Assembly: GCF_902497995.1 (NCBI RefSeq) | Contig: NZ_CABVII010000033.1 | Coordinates: 1-58,169, forward strand | Length of the DNA stretch: 58,169 nucleotides | Direction of reading: 5' to 3' | From: Pseudomonas fluorescens | GTDB taxonomy: Bacteria; Pseudomonadota; Gammaproteobacteria; Pseudomonadales; Pseudomonadaceae | Part shown: in pieces, positions 32,500 to 41,309 of the stretch | Numbering within the stretch: position 1 is the first letter of the stretch | Layout of the letters: the number at the start of each line of letters is the position of its first letter | Notes under the pieces: generated by a model | The model's database searches: none | What the model was told of the DNA's origin: nothing | Seen by the model: the letters and a program-made list of their open reading frames with translations, nothing else | Made by a program: the position numbers and the translations under genes

Positions 32500-32961
32500 A
32501 TGCGTATGGCAAAAACCGTGCAGAACAGCCTGGACAAGGCGCACTGCGAATATGACATTGTTTCTCATCCGCACTCGGCCAGCAGCCTTGAAACCGCGCG
32601 GCTCGCGGGTATCCCTGCCGAACGGGTGGCCAAGTCGGTGATCCTCGACGACCAGCACGGGCATTTTTTGATGGCTGTGCTTCCGGCGAGTCGTCACCTG
32701 GACCTGAGTAAAGTCCGTGGCGGCAACGAATGGCAGATCACCCGGGAAAGCACCCTGCCGCACCTGTTCGACGACTGCGAACGCGGTGCCGTGCCTGCCT
32801 TGGGTGAGTCCTATGGAATGGACATGCTCATCGACCCAATGCTGACCCGGCAGAAAGACATCTACCTTGAAGCCGGTAACCACAACAGCCTGGTACACAT
32901 GAGCGTGCCGGAATATCTGAAAATGGTGCCGCATGCAGAGGTGTGCGAGCTGAGTCATTGA
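32500..32961 (+). CDS. YbaK/EbsC-family aminoacyl-tRNA editing-like protein
   Basis: A 153-residue protein of the YbaK/ProX deacylase fold. It has VSHPHSASSLETARLAGIPAERVAKSVIL early and the conserved LPASRHLDLSKV strand in the middle. The family hydrolyses mischarged tRNA such as Cys-tRNA(Pro). GAGGTGC precedes the ATG. It appears monocistronic; substrate not assignable. Confidence 0.88.
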   Translation: MRMAKTVQNSLDKAHCEYDIVSHPHSASSLETARLAGIPAERVAKSVILDDQHGHFLMAVLPASRHLDLSKVRGGNEWQITRESTLPHLFDDCERGAVPALGESYGMDMLIDPMLTRQKDIYLEAGNHNSLVHMSVPEYLKMVPHAEVCELSH

Positions 32962-32982
32962 GTACGGCGGTGTCAGTTATGG

Positions 32983-33050
32983 CGCCTTCGCGAGCAGGCT
33001 CGCTGCCACAGGACTTTCGCATTTCCTGTGGGAGCGAGGCTGCTCGCGAA
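32983..33050. repeat. REPIN, compact
   Basis: CGCCTTCGCGAGCAGGCTCG and CGAGGCTGCTCGCGAA are inverted with only about 25 bases between arms, shorter than the other REPINs in the window. Confidence 0.85.
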
Positions 33051-33079
33051 TAATATTTCAGTCACCCAGGAGCCCCGAC

Positions 33080-33325
33080 ATGGAATCTCCAACCCACAGC
33101 TTGCCATCGCTATTCAAGCAACTCGGCCTCCCCGATGACGCCGAAAGCATCGATAAATTCATCGCCACCCACTCACCGCTCAAACCCGAATTGCACTTGG
33201 CCGATGCATTTTTCTGGACCAAGAGCCAGGCGGAGTTTCTGCGGGACGATATTCTGGATGATGCCGATTGGGCGGAAGTGGTGGATCAGTTGGATGTGCT
33301 GCTGAGGAAGGGGCGGGGGGTGTAA
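33080..33325 (+). CDS. DUF2789-family small protein
   Basis: An 81-residue acidic cytoplasmic protein with the family pattern SLFKQLGLPDD...FIATHSPL...LADAFFWTKSQAEFLRDDILDDADWAEVVDQLD. Function unknown. CAGGAGCCCCGAC stands before the ATG. Single gene between a REPIN and the MarR operon. Confidence 0.88.
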   Translation: MESPTHSLPSLFKQLGLPDDAESIDKFIATHSPLKPELHLADAFFWTKSQAEFLRDDILDDADWAEVVDQLDVLLRKGRGV

Positions 33326-33395
33326 AAACACGTCCTGCCCGTATGAAATTTGTTACAAAACTTGACCAGCTTTCCCGACAAATGTCATATTGATA

Positions 33396-33409
33396 GTTAG
33401 CAAACTAAC
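33396..33409. promoter_or_regulatory. Palindromic operator before marR-type gene
   Basis: GTTAG-CAAA-CTAAC is a perfect inverted repeat ending six bases before the MarR start codon, overlapping the expected -10/start region. MarR dimers typically bind such sites in their own promoters. Confidence 0.6.
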
Positions 33410-33414
33410 AGTGT

Positions 33415-33882
33415 GTGTTGTCCTTCGTGCCGAAAAATCTCGACGTGCTCCAGATGAACATCAGCAGTTCCATGGTGGTGGCCGCCAGGCATTGGCGCAA
33501 GATCTGCCAGGCCACGCTGGTCAACTGTGGAATCTCCGAAGCCTGCGCCGTCCCGTTGTTGATGATCGGGCGATTGGGCGAAGGCGTTCGGCAGGTCACG
33601 GTGGCGCAGGCGGCGGGGATGGAGAGTCCGTCGCTGGTGCGTCTGCTGGATCAACTGTGTCATGCCGGCTACGTCTGTCGTACCGAAGATGCCCATGACC
33701 GGCGCGCCAAATGCCTGAGCCTGACCGCGACCGGTCGGGAGGTGGTACAGGCGGTCGAAACCGAATTGGTGCGCTTGCGTCACGAAGTGCTCGAAGGCAT
33801 CGAGCAGAGTGATCTGGAAGCGGCGTTGCGGGTGCTCAAAGCTTTTGAATTGGCCAATCACTCACCGGTGGCCAATCCTTGA
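33415..33882 (+). CDS. MarR-family regulator of the efflux operon
   Basis: A 155-residue winged-helix regulator with VTVAQAAGMESPSLVRLLDQL as recognition segment and DAHDRRAKCLSLTATGREVV as wing. It starts at GTG (an ATG 13 codons later is an alternative). Its TGA overlaps the TTG start of the FUSC gene, so it is the first gene of a five-gene unit. By analogy with such arrangements it represses the pump until a phenolic or aromatic acid binds. Confidence 0.9.
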   Translation: MLSFVPKNLDVLQMNISSSMVVAARHWRKICQATLVNCGISEACAVPLLMIGRLGEGVRQVTVAQAAGMESPSLVRLLDQLCHAGYVCRTEDAHDRRAKCLSLTATGREVVQAVETELVRLRHEVLEGIEQSDLEAALRVLKAFELANHSPVANP

Positions 33883-35951
33883 ACGGTTTTTTTACCGGCA
33901 TGCCTCCGGCGCGGGACTGGTTCTACGGTGTACGCACGTTCGCGGCATCGATGATCGCGTTGTACATCGCCTTGCTCATGCAAATGCCCCGTCCCTATTG
34001 GGCGATGGCCACGGTTTATATCGTTTCCAGTCCATTTGTCGGCCCCACCAGTTCCAAGGCGCTGTATCGCGCTGTCGGCACCCTGCTCGGCGCCGCCGCC
34101 GCGGTTTTTTTCGTGCCGATGTTCGTCCAGAGCCCCTATGTATTGGTGGTGGTCATTGCGCTGTGGACCGGAACCTTGCTGTTCTTGTCCCTGCACCTGC
34201 GCACCGCCAACAGTTACGCCCTGATGCTCGCCGGCTACACCTTGCCGCTGATTGCCTTGCCGGTGGTGGATAACCCGCTGGCGGTGTGGGACGTGGCGCA
34301 AGCGCGCACTGAAGAAATCTTCCTCGGCATCGCCGTTGCGGCGGTGGTGGGTGCAATGTTCTGGCCAAGGCGGCTGGCGCCGGTGTTCAACGATTCGGTG
34401 AGCAAATGGTTTACCGATGCTTCGACCTACAGTCGGCGATTCCTCAGCCGCAACGTGCAGCCGGACGAGGTCAGCGCCCTGCGCTCATCGATGGTCGCGA
34501 CATTCAACACACTGGAATTGATGATCGGCCAGCTGCCCCATGAGGGCGCGCGGCCGCAAACCGTGCGCAACACCAAGGAACTGCGCGGGCGCATGATTCA
34601 CCTGTTGCCGGTGATCGACGCGCTCGACGACGCGCTCTATGCCCTTGAGCGACGCACGCCCGAGCTGCTGGCCAGATTCTCGCCGCTGCTGACTGCAACC
34701 GCCGAATGGCTCGACTACAAAGATGCCGATCTCGGCCGTTGGCAGGCACTGAAAAACCAGCTCGAAGCCCTGCAACCCTCCACTGAAGCCTTGGACGAGC
34801 GCAAGCAGCTGCTGTTTTCCAATGCCCTGTACCGCCTCGGTGAGTGGATCGATTTGTGGCAGGACTGCCGCAGCCTGCAATACGCCATCCAGTGCGAAAG
34901 CCAGGACAGTTGGCGCGCGGTGTATCGGCACTGGCGGCTCGGGCGGTTGTCGCCGTTTCTCGACCGTGGGCTGATGCTGTATTCGGCGGCGTCCACGGTC
35001 ACCGCGATCATCGTTGCCTCGGTGCTGTGGATTCTGCTCGGCTGGACTGACGGTGGCGCCGCGGTGATTCTGGCGGCGGTGGCGTGCAGCTTCTTTGCCT
35101 CGATGGACGATCCGGCACCACAGATTTACCGGTTCTTTTTCTGGACGGCGATGTCGGTGCTGTTCGCCAGCCTCTACCTGTTCTTGATCCTGCCTAACCT
35201 GCATGACTTCCCGATGCTGGTGCTGGCGTTTGCCGTACCCTTCATCTGCATCGGCACCCTGACGGTCAAGCCGCAGTTCTACCTGGGCATGCTGCTGACG
35301 CTCGTCAACACCTCGTCTTTCATCAGCATCCAGGGTGCCTACGACGCGGACTTCCTCAGCTTCGCCAATTCCAATCTGGCCGGTCCCATGGGTTTGCTGT
35401 TCGCCTTTGTCTGGACCCTGATCGCGCGACCGTTCGGTGCGGAATTGGCGGCCAAGCGCCTGACCCGTTTCAGTTGGCGCGACATTGTCCGCCTCACCGA
35501 GCCGGCCTCGTTGGCCGAACACCGGCAGTTGGGCGTGCAGATCCTCGACCGACTGATGCAGCATCTGCCGCGACTGGCCATGACCGGCCAGGACACCGGT
35601 ATCGCGCTGCGCGAAGTGCGCGTGGCACTGAACCTGCTCGATTTGCTCGCCTACACGCCGCGCGTGTTCGGCGTGCCGCAGGCGCTGCTGCACCAGGTGG
35701 TGGCCGAAGTCGGCGAGTACTTCAAGGCGTGCCTGAAGGCTGGCGAACGTCTGCCGGCGCCGAGTCCGTTGCTGATGACCATGGACCGCGCGCGTCGCGC
35801 CCTGAATCGCGATTGCGATGTCGGCGCGCGTCTGCACCTGCTGCATGCCCTGAGCGGGCTGCGCCTGGCGTTGCTGCCGGGTGTGGAGTTCGTCGGCACA
35901 GCCGAACTCGAAGAACCGCTGCCCCATGGCATCGATGGAGCGCCTTTATGA
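33879..35951 (+). CDS. FUSC/AaeB-type aromatic acid efflux membrane protein
   Basis: A 690-residue inner-membrane protein of the fusaric acid resistance/AaeB family: two sets of about five or six membrane segments separated by a cytoplasmic helical domain (about 150-340), with PRPYWAMATVYIVSSPFVGPT at the start. The TTG start overlaps the marR stop and has GGTGG in front; an ATG eight codons in is possible but has no ribosome site. It should pump aromatic carboxylic acids together with the following DUF1656, HlyD and NodT proteins. Confidence 0.9.
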   Translation: MNGFFTGMPPARDWFYGVRTFAASMIALYIALLMQMPRPYWAMATVYIVSSPFVGPTSSKALYRAVGTLLGAAAAVFFVPMFVQSPYVLVVVIALWTGTLLFLSLHLRTANSYALMLAGYTLPLIALPVVDNPLAVWDVAQARTEEIFLGIAVAAVVGAMFWPRRLAPVFNDSVSKWFTDASTYSRRFLSRNVQPDEVSALRSSMVATFNTLELMIGQLPHEGARPQTVRNTKELRGRMIHLLPVIDALDDALYALERRTPELLARFSPLLTATAEWLDYKDADLGRWQALKNQLEALQPSTEALDERKQLLFSNALYRLGEWIDLWQDCRSLQYAIQCESQDSWRAVYRHWRLGRLSPFLDRGLMLYSAASTVTAIIVASVLWILLGWTDGGAAVILAAVACSFFASMDDPAPQIYRFFFWTAMSVLFASLYLFLILPNLHDFPMLVLAFAVPFICIGTLTVKPQFYLGMLLTLVNTSSFISIQGAYDADFLSFANSNLAGPMGLLFAFVWTLIARPFGAELAAKRLTRFSWRDIVRLTEPASLAEHRQLGVQILDRLMQHLPRLAMTGQDTGIALREVRVALNLLDLLAYTPRVFGVPQALLHQVVAEVGEYFKACLKAGERLPAPSPLLMTMDRARRALNRDCDVGARLHLLHALSGLRLALLPGVEFVGTAELEEPLPHGIDGAPL

Positions 35952-36157
35952 TCGGTGATCTGGATATCAGCGGAGTGTTCCTGCCGACGCTGCTGGTGCT
36001 GATGGGTATTACGTACGTGTTGTACCTGTTGGTGCACGGGTTGCTCACGCGCCTGCACTTTTACCGTCTGGTCTGGCACCGGGCATTGTTCAACGTGGCT
36101 CTCTACGCTTTGCTGCTCGGCGCCGTGGACTCACTCAGTCGATACCTGATGACATGA
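35948..36157 (+). CDS. DUF1656 small membrane protein of the efflux operon
   Basis: A 69-residue protein with two membrane segments (VFLPTLLVLMGITYVLYLLV and FNVALYALLLGAVDSL), the standard DUF1656 partner of FUSC pumps. It overlaps both neighbours by ATGA. A structural or assembly role in the pump is assumed. Confidence 0.92.
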   Translation: MIGDLDISGVFLPTLLVLMGITYVLYLLVHGLLTRLHFYRLVWHRALFNVALYALLLGAVDSLSRYLMT

Positions 36158-37041
36158 AAAAACCGTTTTTGACCCTCGGTCGCGTGGTTCTGACCCTGCT
36201 GATCGTGACCTTCGCCGTTGTCGTGGTCTGGCGCATGGTGATGTATTACATGTTCGCGCCCTGGACCCGGGACGGGCACATTCGTGCCGACATCGTGCAG
36301 ATCGCCCCGGACGTCTCCGGTCTGATCCAGCAGGTGGACGTACGCGACAACCAGTGGGTGAAACGTGGCCAGGTGCTGTTCAGCATCGATCAGGACCGTT
36401 TCAAACTGGCTCTGCGCCAGGCGAAGGCGGCGGTTGCCGACCGCAAGGAGACCCTGGCTCAGGCGCAACGGGAAGCCAGACGCAACCGCGGCCTGGGCAA
36501 TCTGGTGCCGGGCGAGCAACTGGAAGAAAGCCAGTCCCGGGTGGCCCGGGCCGAGGTGGCGCTGATGGAGGCCCAGGTCGCCGTGGACAGTGCCCAGCTC
36601 AACCTCGACCGCTCGACCATCCGCAGCCCGGTGGATGGCTACGTCAATGACCGTGCGCCGCGCAATCAGGAATTCGTCACCGCCGGACGCCCGGTGTTGT
36701 CGGTGGTGGACAGCCATTCCTTTCACATCGATGGCTATTTTGAAGAGACCAAGCTGGAGGGCATTCATGTCGGCCAGAGCGTCGACATTCGAGTGGTCGG
36801 TGACCGTGCACGCCTGCGCGGGCACGTGGAAAGTATCGTCGCCGGCATCGAAGACCGCGATCGCAGCAGCGGCAGCAATCTGTTGCCCAACGTCAACCCG
36901 GCGTTCAGTTGGGTGCGGCTGGCCCAGCGGATTCCGGTGCGGATCGCCTTCGACGAGGTGCCGGCGGACTTCCGCATGATTGCCGGACGCACGGCCACGG
37001 TGTCGATCATGGACGATCAGACCCGGGAGCCCGCGCGATGA
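36154..37041 (+). CDS. AaeA-like periplasmic adaptor (HlyD family)
   Basis: A 295-residue membrane fusion protein: membrane segment at about 10-30, APWTRDGHIRADIVQIAPDV and VDVRDNQWVKRGQVLFSIDQDR as first lipoyl half, short helical hairpin, then STIRSPVDGYVNDRAPRNQE. Closest in pattern to AaeA/EmrA adaptors of FUSC pumps. Four-base overlaps with genes on both sides. Confidence 0.92.
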   Translation: MKKPFLTLGRVVLTLLIVTFAVVVVWRMVMYYMFAPWTRDGHIRADIVQIAPDVSGLIQQVDVRDNQWVKRGQVLFSIDQDRFKLALRQAKAAVADRKETLAQAQREARRNRGLGNLVPGEQLEESQSRVARAEVALMEAQVAVDSAQLNLDRSTIRSPVDGYVNDRAPRNQEFVTAGRPVLSVVDSHSFHIDGYFEETKLEGIHVGQSVDIRVVGDRARLRGHVESIVAGIEDRDRSSGSNLLPNVNPAFSWVRLAQRIPVRIAFDEVPADFRMIAGRTATVSIMDDQTREPAR

Positions 37042-38486
37042 GCAAGGCCACGGGTTTGGCGGTCGCCGGATTAGGGCTTTTGCTCTCGGCCTGTCAGGTG
37101 GTTGGGCCAAACTATCATTTGCCGGAGGAAGCCGCCGTCCACCGTGAAGACCTGCAGGCTGATTTGGCAGTGAACGGCACGAGTGTCGCCTCCGCGCCGG
37201 TGCCCGGCGATTGGTGGCGTTTGTACCAGGATCCCCGTCTGGACCAATTGGTGCAGCAAGCCATGGCGTCCAATACCGACTTGCGGGTAGCGGCGGCGAA
37301 TCTGTCCCGGGCCCGTGCACAGGTCGACGAAGCGCAGGCAGCGGGCGGCTGGAGTGGCGGCGTGAAGATCGGCGCCCAGCGTTTGCAGGAGTCCGGCGAA
37401 GCGTTCTTGCTGCCGGAGAAAGTGCCGGTGGCCAATGTCGGCGACATCGGCATTACCACCTCGTATCAGTTCGACCTGTTCGGTACGTTGCAGCGCGGGA
37501 TCGAAGCGGCCAAGGCGAATGCCGATGCGACTCAGGCGGCTGCGGATACGGCCCGGATCACCCTGGTGGCCGACGTCGTCCGGGCCTATACCCAGGTCTG
37601 CGCGGCCAACGAAGAGCGGGAAATCGCCCAACATTCCCTCGACCTCCAAGCCCAGGGCACCACGCTGATCCAGCGTTTGCGTGACGCCGGGCGTGGCGAT
37701 GAAACCCAGGTCACCCGCTCGCAAACCCAATTCAAGTCGTTGCGCGCCGACATGCCTCGCTATGAAGCGGCGCGCCAGGCTGGGCTGTTCCGCTTGTCGA
37801 TGCTGCTGGCTAAACCGGTCGATCAATTGCCGGCCGGCACCAGCCACTGCGCCGAACTGCCGAAAATCGCCCAATTGTTGCCGGTCGGTGACGGTGCAAC
37901 CTTGCTCAAGCGCCGTCCCGACGTGCGGCAGGCCGAGCGCCGACTGGCGGCCGCGACGGCCGGAATCGGTATCGCCACCGGCGAGTTGTACCCGGACATC
38001 AGCGTCGGCGCGACTGTCGGTACCGTCGGCATCCTGGAGAACCTCGGCAACCCGGCGACCAATCGCTGGGGCTTCGGCCCATTGCTGACCTGGACCGTTC
38101 CCTCCAACGGCTCCCGGGCGCGAATCCGTGAGGCCGAAGCGACGACCCAAGGCGCGCTGGCGCATTTCGACGGCGTGGTGCTCAACGCCATCCGCGAAAC
38201 CCAGACCGGCCTGGCCCAGTACTCCGCCTTGCTGCAGCGGCGCGATGCCTTGGCGGATGCAGAGCAGTCGGCGCAACTGGCCGCAGACCAGACCCACCGT
38301 TTTTTCACCGCCGGTCGCGCCTCGTTCCTGGCCGACCTGCAAGCCACGCGCACGTATACCGACGTACGGGCGCAACTGGCCTGGGCCAACACACAAGTTG
38401 CGATGAGCCAGATCGATTTGTTCCTGGCGCTGGGCGGTGGTTGGGAAAGCGGACGAACGCAAGCCTCGAACCCCGGCAAACCCTGA
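37038..38486 (+). CDS. NodT-type outer-membrane factor lipoprotein
   Basis: A 482-residue outer-membrane channel lipoprotein. The lipobox LLLSAC is followed by QVVGPNYHLPEE. OEP repeats are seen, for example in TTSYQFDLFGTLQRGIEAAKA and RRPDVRQAERRLAAATAGIG. It closes the MarR-FUSC-DUF1656-HlyD-NodT unit. The frame starting further left lies inside the adaptor gene and is not used. Confidence 0.92.
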   Translation: MSKATGLAVAGLGLLLSACQVVGPNYHLPEEAAVHREDLQADLAVNGTSVASAPVPGDWWRLYQDPRLDQLVQQAMASNTDLRVAAANLSRARAQVDEAQAAGGWSGGVKIGAQRLQESGEAFLLPEKVPVANVGDIGITTSYQFDLFGTLQRGIEAAKANADATQAAADTARITLVADVVRAYTQVCAANEEREIAQHSLDLQAQGTTLIQRLRDAGRGDETQVTRSQTQFKSLRADMPRYEAARQAGLFRLSMLLAKPVDQLPAGTSHCAELPKIAQLLPVGDGATLLKRRPDVRQAERRLAAATAGIGIATGELYPDISVGATVGTVGILENLGNPATNRWGFGPLLTWTVPSNGSRARIREAEATTQGALAHFDGVVLNAIRETQTGLAQYSALLQRRDALADAEQSAQLAADQTHRFFTAGRASFLADLQATRTYTDVRAQLAWANTQVAMSQIDLFLALGGGWESGRTQASNPGKP

Positions 38487-38569
38487 GGCCGTTGCTATGC
38501 TTTGATTTGATGAGATCAGCTCGCTGAACTCATCGATCCAGGCACGCGTTGGTCATGGGGATACCAATA

Positions 38570-39205
38570 ATGAAAAACCCTTATGCTCCCGGCTTTTGGT
38601 GCGCTATTGCAGCGTTGGTGCTGCTCTCGGCCACTTATTTCTACGGCATCATGCTGGCCCATCAGATCGACACGGCACTGATTTTCCTCGACAGCGCCGC
38701 CGCGCTGATTGCCGTGATGGCTATCGTGGTGGTGGCTGTGGCGACGCTCCAGGGGCAGCGCATCAAGAAAAGACAATGCGAACGAGGCAAGACCCTGGTG
38801 CTGATCTGGGACACCAAGGTGGCTTTGCGTCGTGTCGAAACGGTGTTTGACCGGTATTTCTGGGGCAGTTACTGGCAACCGGGGCGCACATTTCAGGAAG
38901 TGATGGGCGAACTCACCGGCACGCCGCTGGAAAAAAGCCTCGAAGCCCTGAAAAAACAATGCCTGGAGCTGGACAAGCAGATCGCCGAAGACGGCCGGCA
39001 CTGGCTCAATAACGCCCGTGAACTCGCCGATGTCGCCACCGCCATGGCCCGGGAGCGCTATCAACTGGACTTCTGCGACCCGCGCGCGGAAGTGACGGGC
39101 GGGGCGGTGATCAATCGGGATTTTGAGGTGTTGGTTTATACCTGGACGGCGCGGCTCAAGAGCTTTGATCATCAGTTGGATGAGATTGAGGTTCAGTATT
39201 CCTGA
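38570..39205 (+). CDS. Unrecognised two-segment membrane protein
   Basis: A 211-residue protein I cannot place. Two membrane segments (about 8-28 and 37-60) are followed by a cytoplasmic helical part with many charged residues and several Trp/Tyr, such as YFWGSYWQPGRTFQEV. GGGG lies nine bases ahead of the chosen ATG; another ATG five codons upstream is possible. It stands alone after the efflux operon and before a REPIN. Confidence 0.75.
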   Translation: MKNPYAPGFWCAIAALVLLSATYFYGIMLAHQIDTALIFLDSAAALIAVMAIVVVAVATLQGQRIKKRQCERGKTLVLIWDTKVALRRVETVFDRYFWGSYWQPGRTFQEVMGELTGTPLEKSLEALKKQCLELDKQIAEDGRHWLNNARELADVATAMARERYQLDFCDPRAEVTGGAVINRDFEVLVYTWTARLKSFDHQLDEIEVQYS

Positions 39206-39229
39206 TTCTGTATTGGCAGGACTGACGCC

Positions 39230-39350
39230 TTCGCGGGCAAGTCGGATCGCCGCACCGCTCGCTCCTACAGGGTTAGCGTCGTGCGCGATATTCGTGAACG
39301 ATACAAATCCTGTAGGAGCGAGCGGTGCGGCGATCCGACTTGCCCGCGAA
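39230..39350. repeat. REPIN with 41-base perfect arms
   Basis: The arms 39230-39270 and 39310-39350 are perfectly complementary over 41 bases (beginning TTCGCGGGCAAGTCGG and ending CCGACTTGCCCGCGAA), with a 39-base centre. No mismatch in arms this long suggests recent formation or copying. Confidence 0.92.
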
Positions 39351-39543
39351 GACGATCTCATGACCGCCGAAACTCTCTCCCCCACGCACAGTCCATAGAC
39401 ACTCTTTAACCTTTAATCATTGGGTCGCCCGGTGCGCCTGATGCTAATCTGCACTCCACTTTTCAGCGGAGTCGAGCCGTAACCCGTCAAGGGTTCAGGG
39501 AAGACGACCACACCTTCAACAACGGACATTGACTGGGTCATTC
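39351..39543 (+). promoter_or_regulatory. Leader of the DUF945 gene
   Basis: About 190 bases without a gene. It contains the probable promoter (AT-rich at 39400-39460) and a short hairpin around TAACCCGTCAAGGGTTCAGG (39480-39500). Confidence 0.4.
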
Positions 39544-41049
39544 ATGAATAAATCAGCAGGCGTGCTTCTGGGAATTGTCGTCGCCATCGGTGCAATCAGT
39601 GCCGGCGGTGCCTGGTACACCGGTACCAGGCTCGAAGGCGTGCTCAACACCTCGATCGCCGACGCCAACAAGGAATTGCGGGCCGCGCTGGTGGGTTCCA
39701 ACGGCACGGCGTCCCTGGAACTGGTGTCGCTGGAGCGCAATGTATTCAGCAGCACCGCGCACTATCGCCTCAAGGGCGAAGGCGAGATGTTCGGCGAAAC
39801 ACCGGTAGAACTGTTATTCGTCGATCATATCGAACACGGTCCGCTGCCGTTTTCGCGTCTGATGTCGTTGAAGTGGCTGCCGGTCATGGCCACCAGTCAC
39901 TACGAACTGGAAAGAACCCCGACCACCGAAAAATGGTTCGTCGCGGCCAAGGATAAATCCCCGCTCACGGGCGTGGTCAACCTCGGCTACGACCACTCCA
40001 CCAACGGCACCCTGCAAATGCTGCCGCTGGACGTGGCACTGGATGACAAGTCCAACCTGAAGTTTTCCGGCCTCAACCTCGACGTCGCGGCCAGCGCCCA
40101 AGCGCAGAAGGTCAAGGCCAACGGCTACATGGACAGCCTGATGCTGACCACAGTAGCTGAAGACCAGACGCCAGTGAAGATTGAACTGAACGGCCTGACG
40201 TTGGCCAGCAACCTGGAAAAAAGCACCTACGGCTACTACACCGGCGAGAACACCCTTGAGCTGACCGACAGCAAAACCACCTTCGGCGCCAGGCAGTCGA
40301 TACTGGGTTTCAAGAAATTCGAGATGAAGAACAAGACCGAGGAATCGGGCACCAGCGCTTCAGGGCGTGCCGATTACAAGGTTGGCGAAGTGTCCTTCAA
40401 CGGCAAGACTGTCGGCTCTGCGCAGATGGCCATGAGCCTGAAGAACCTCGACATCCCGGCGACCCTGTCGCTGGTGCAGATCTACCAGACCAAACTGCAA
40501 CCGTACGAGAAAGCCGCCGCCGAGGCCGCTGCCGCCGGTGAACCCGTGCCAGAACTGATCCTGACCCCGGCCGAAGAGGCCCAGGTCAAGACCGGTCTGG
40601 AGAAATTGCTGGCCGCTGGCCCGCAAGTCGCCCTGGAGAATCTGTCGTTCAACACCCCCAACGGTGAAAGCCGCGCCAATCTGGTGCTTGACCTGACCAA
40701 GCCCAAGTCCATGGACTTGCCACCGGATCAACTGACCCGGCAACTGATCGCCCTGCTGGACTTCAATCTGCAGGTGTCCAAGCCCATGCTCGTTGATTTG
40801 CTTAGCGTCCAGGGGCAAATCGACGGCCAGACCGACGCCAAGCTCATTGCCGACCAGGCCACCGCCACCGCCGACATGTTCGCCAGCATGGCGGTCGGTA
40901 CCCAGCTCGCAAAACTTGAAGGCAGTAGCATCGTCACGAAACTGCACTACGCTAACAATCAGGTGGAGTTCAACGGCCAGAAAATGACGGTCGAAGAATT
41001 TGCCGGGTTCGTTATGAGTAAACTTGGGGGGACTGGGACCATCCAGTAA
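39544..41049 (+). CDS. YdgA/DUF945-family periplasmic protein
   Basis: A 501-residue protein with an N-terminal membrane anchor (GVLLGIVVAIGAISAGGAWY) and the DUF945 pattern after it: WYTGTRLEGVL, HYRLKGEGE, VDHIEHGPLPFSRL. The rest is beta-rich with a Lys/Ala/Glu-rich linker. In enteric bacteria YdgA-type proteins are periplasmic; the role is not established. Monocistronic, with a strong terminator behind it. Confidence 0.85.
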   Translation: MNKSAGVLLGIVVAIGAISAGGAWYTGTRLEGVLNTSIADANKELRAALVGSNGTASLELVSLERNVFSSTAHYRLKGEGEMFGETPVELLFVDHIEHGPLPFSRLMSLKWLPVMATSHYELERTPTTEKWFVAAKDKSPLTGVVNLGYDHSTNGTLQMLPLDVALDDKSNLKFSGLNLDVAASAQAQKVKANGYMDSLMLTTVAEDQTPVKIELNGLTLASNLEKSTYGYYTGENTLELTDSKTTFGARQSILGFKKFEMKNKTEESGTSASGRADYKVGEVSFNGKTVGSAQMAMSLKNLDIPATLSLVQIYQTKLQPYEKAAAEAAAAGEPVPELILTPAEEAQVKTGLEKLLAAGPQVALENLSFNTPNGESRANLVLDLTKPKSMDLPPDQLTRQLIALLDFNLQVSKPMLVDLLSVQGQIDGQTDAKLIADQATATADMFASMAVGTQLAKLEGSSIVTKLHYANNQVEFNGQKMTVEEFAGFVMSKLGGTGTIQ

Positions 41050-41067
41050 AACCGGGGCTTACATACC

Positions 41068-41108
41068 GAACGCCCGGCCTCTGCTCCAAGCAGACGTCGG
41101 GCGTTTTG
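41068..41108 (+). terminator. Rho-independent terminator after DUF945 gene
   Basis: AACGCCCGGC and the inverted GTCGGGCGTT enclose CTCTGCTCCAAGCAGA, itself a small hairpin, followed by TTGC. The pairing is strong though the T-run is short. Confidence 0.75.
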
Positions 41109-41309
41109 CTGTCTGGCATTTAAGACGGGACGATGGACGGCGCCTGCAGTTTCATGAATCTGAACAATTATTGTGTTCCCAATTACCCAGCGAGCTCGCA
41201 TGCAAGACTGCCCTCAATAAAGTTTGGCTGGGTCACTTGGACCAGCTTTCCGTTACGAAAGGGCAAAGAGGGCATTGCGGCCCGGCTGGCCATGTAAGGA
41301 TGCTGACGT
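41109..41309 (+). promoter_or_regulatory. Promoter and leader of pgaABCD
   Basis: About 200 bases without a gene. Two GGA triplets lie in the last 70 bases, one next to the ribosome site (TAAGGATGC). Rsm/CsrA proteins bind such sites in the pga leader of E. coli, so translational control is possible but not shown. Confidence 0.4.

Noticed and set aside
34485..35927. 480-codon minus-strand frame within the FUSC gene
   Set aside because: Gln/Arg/His-rich translation typical of antisense frames in GC-rich genes; the plus-strand gene has clear family motifs.
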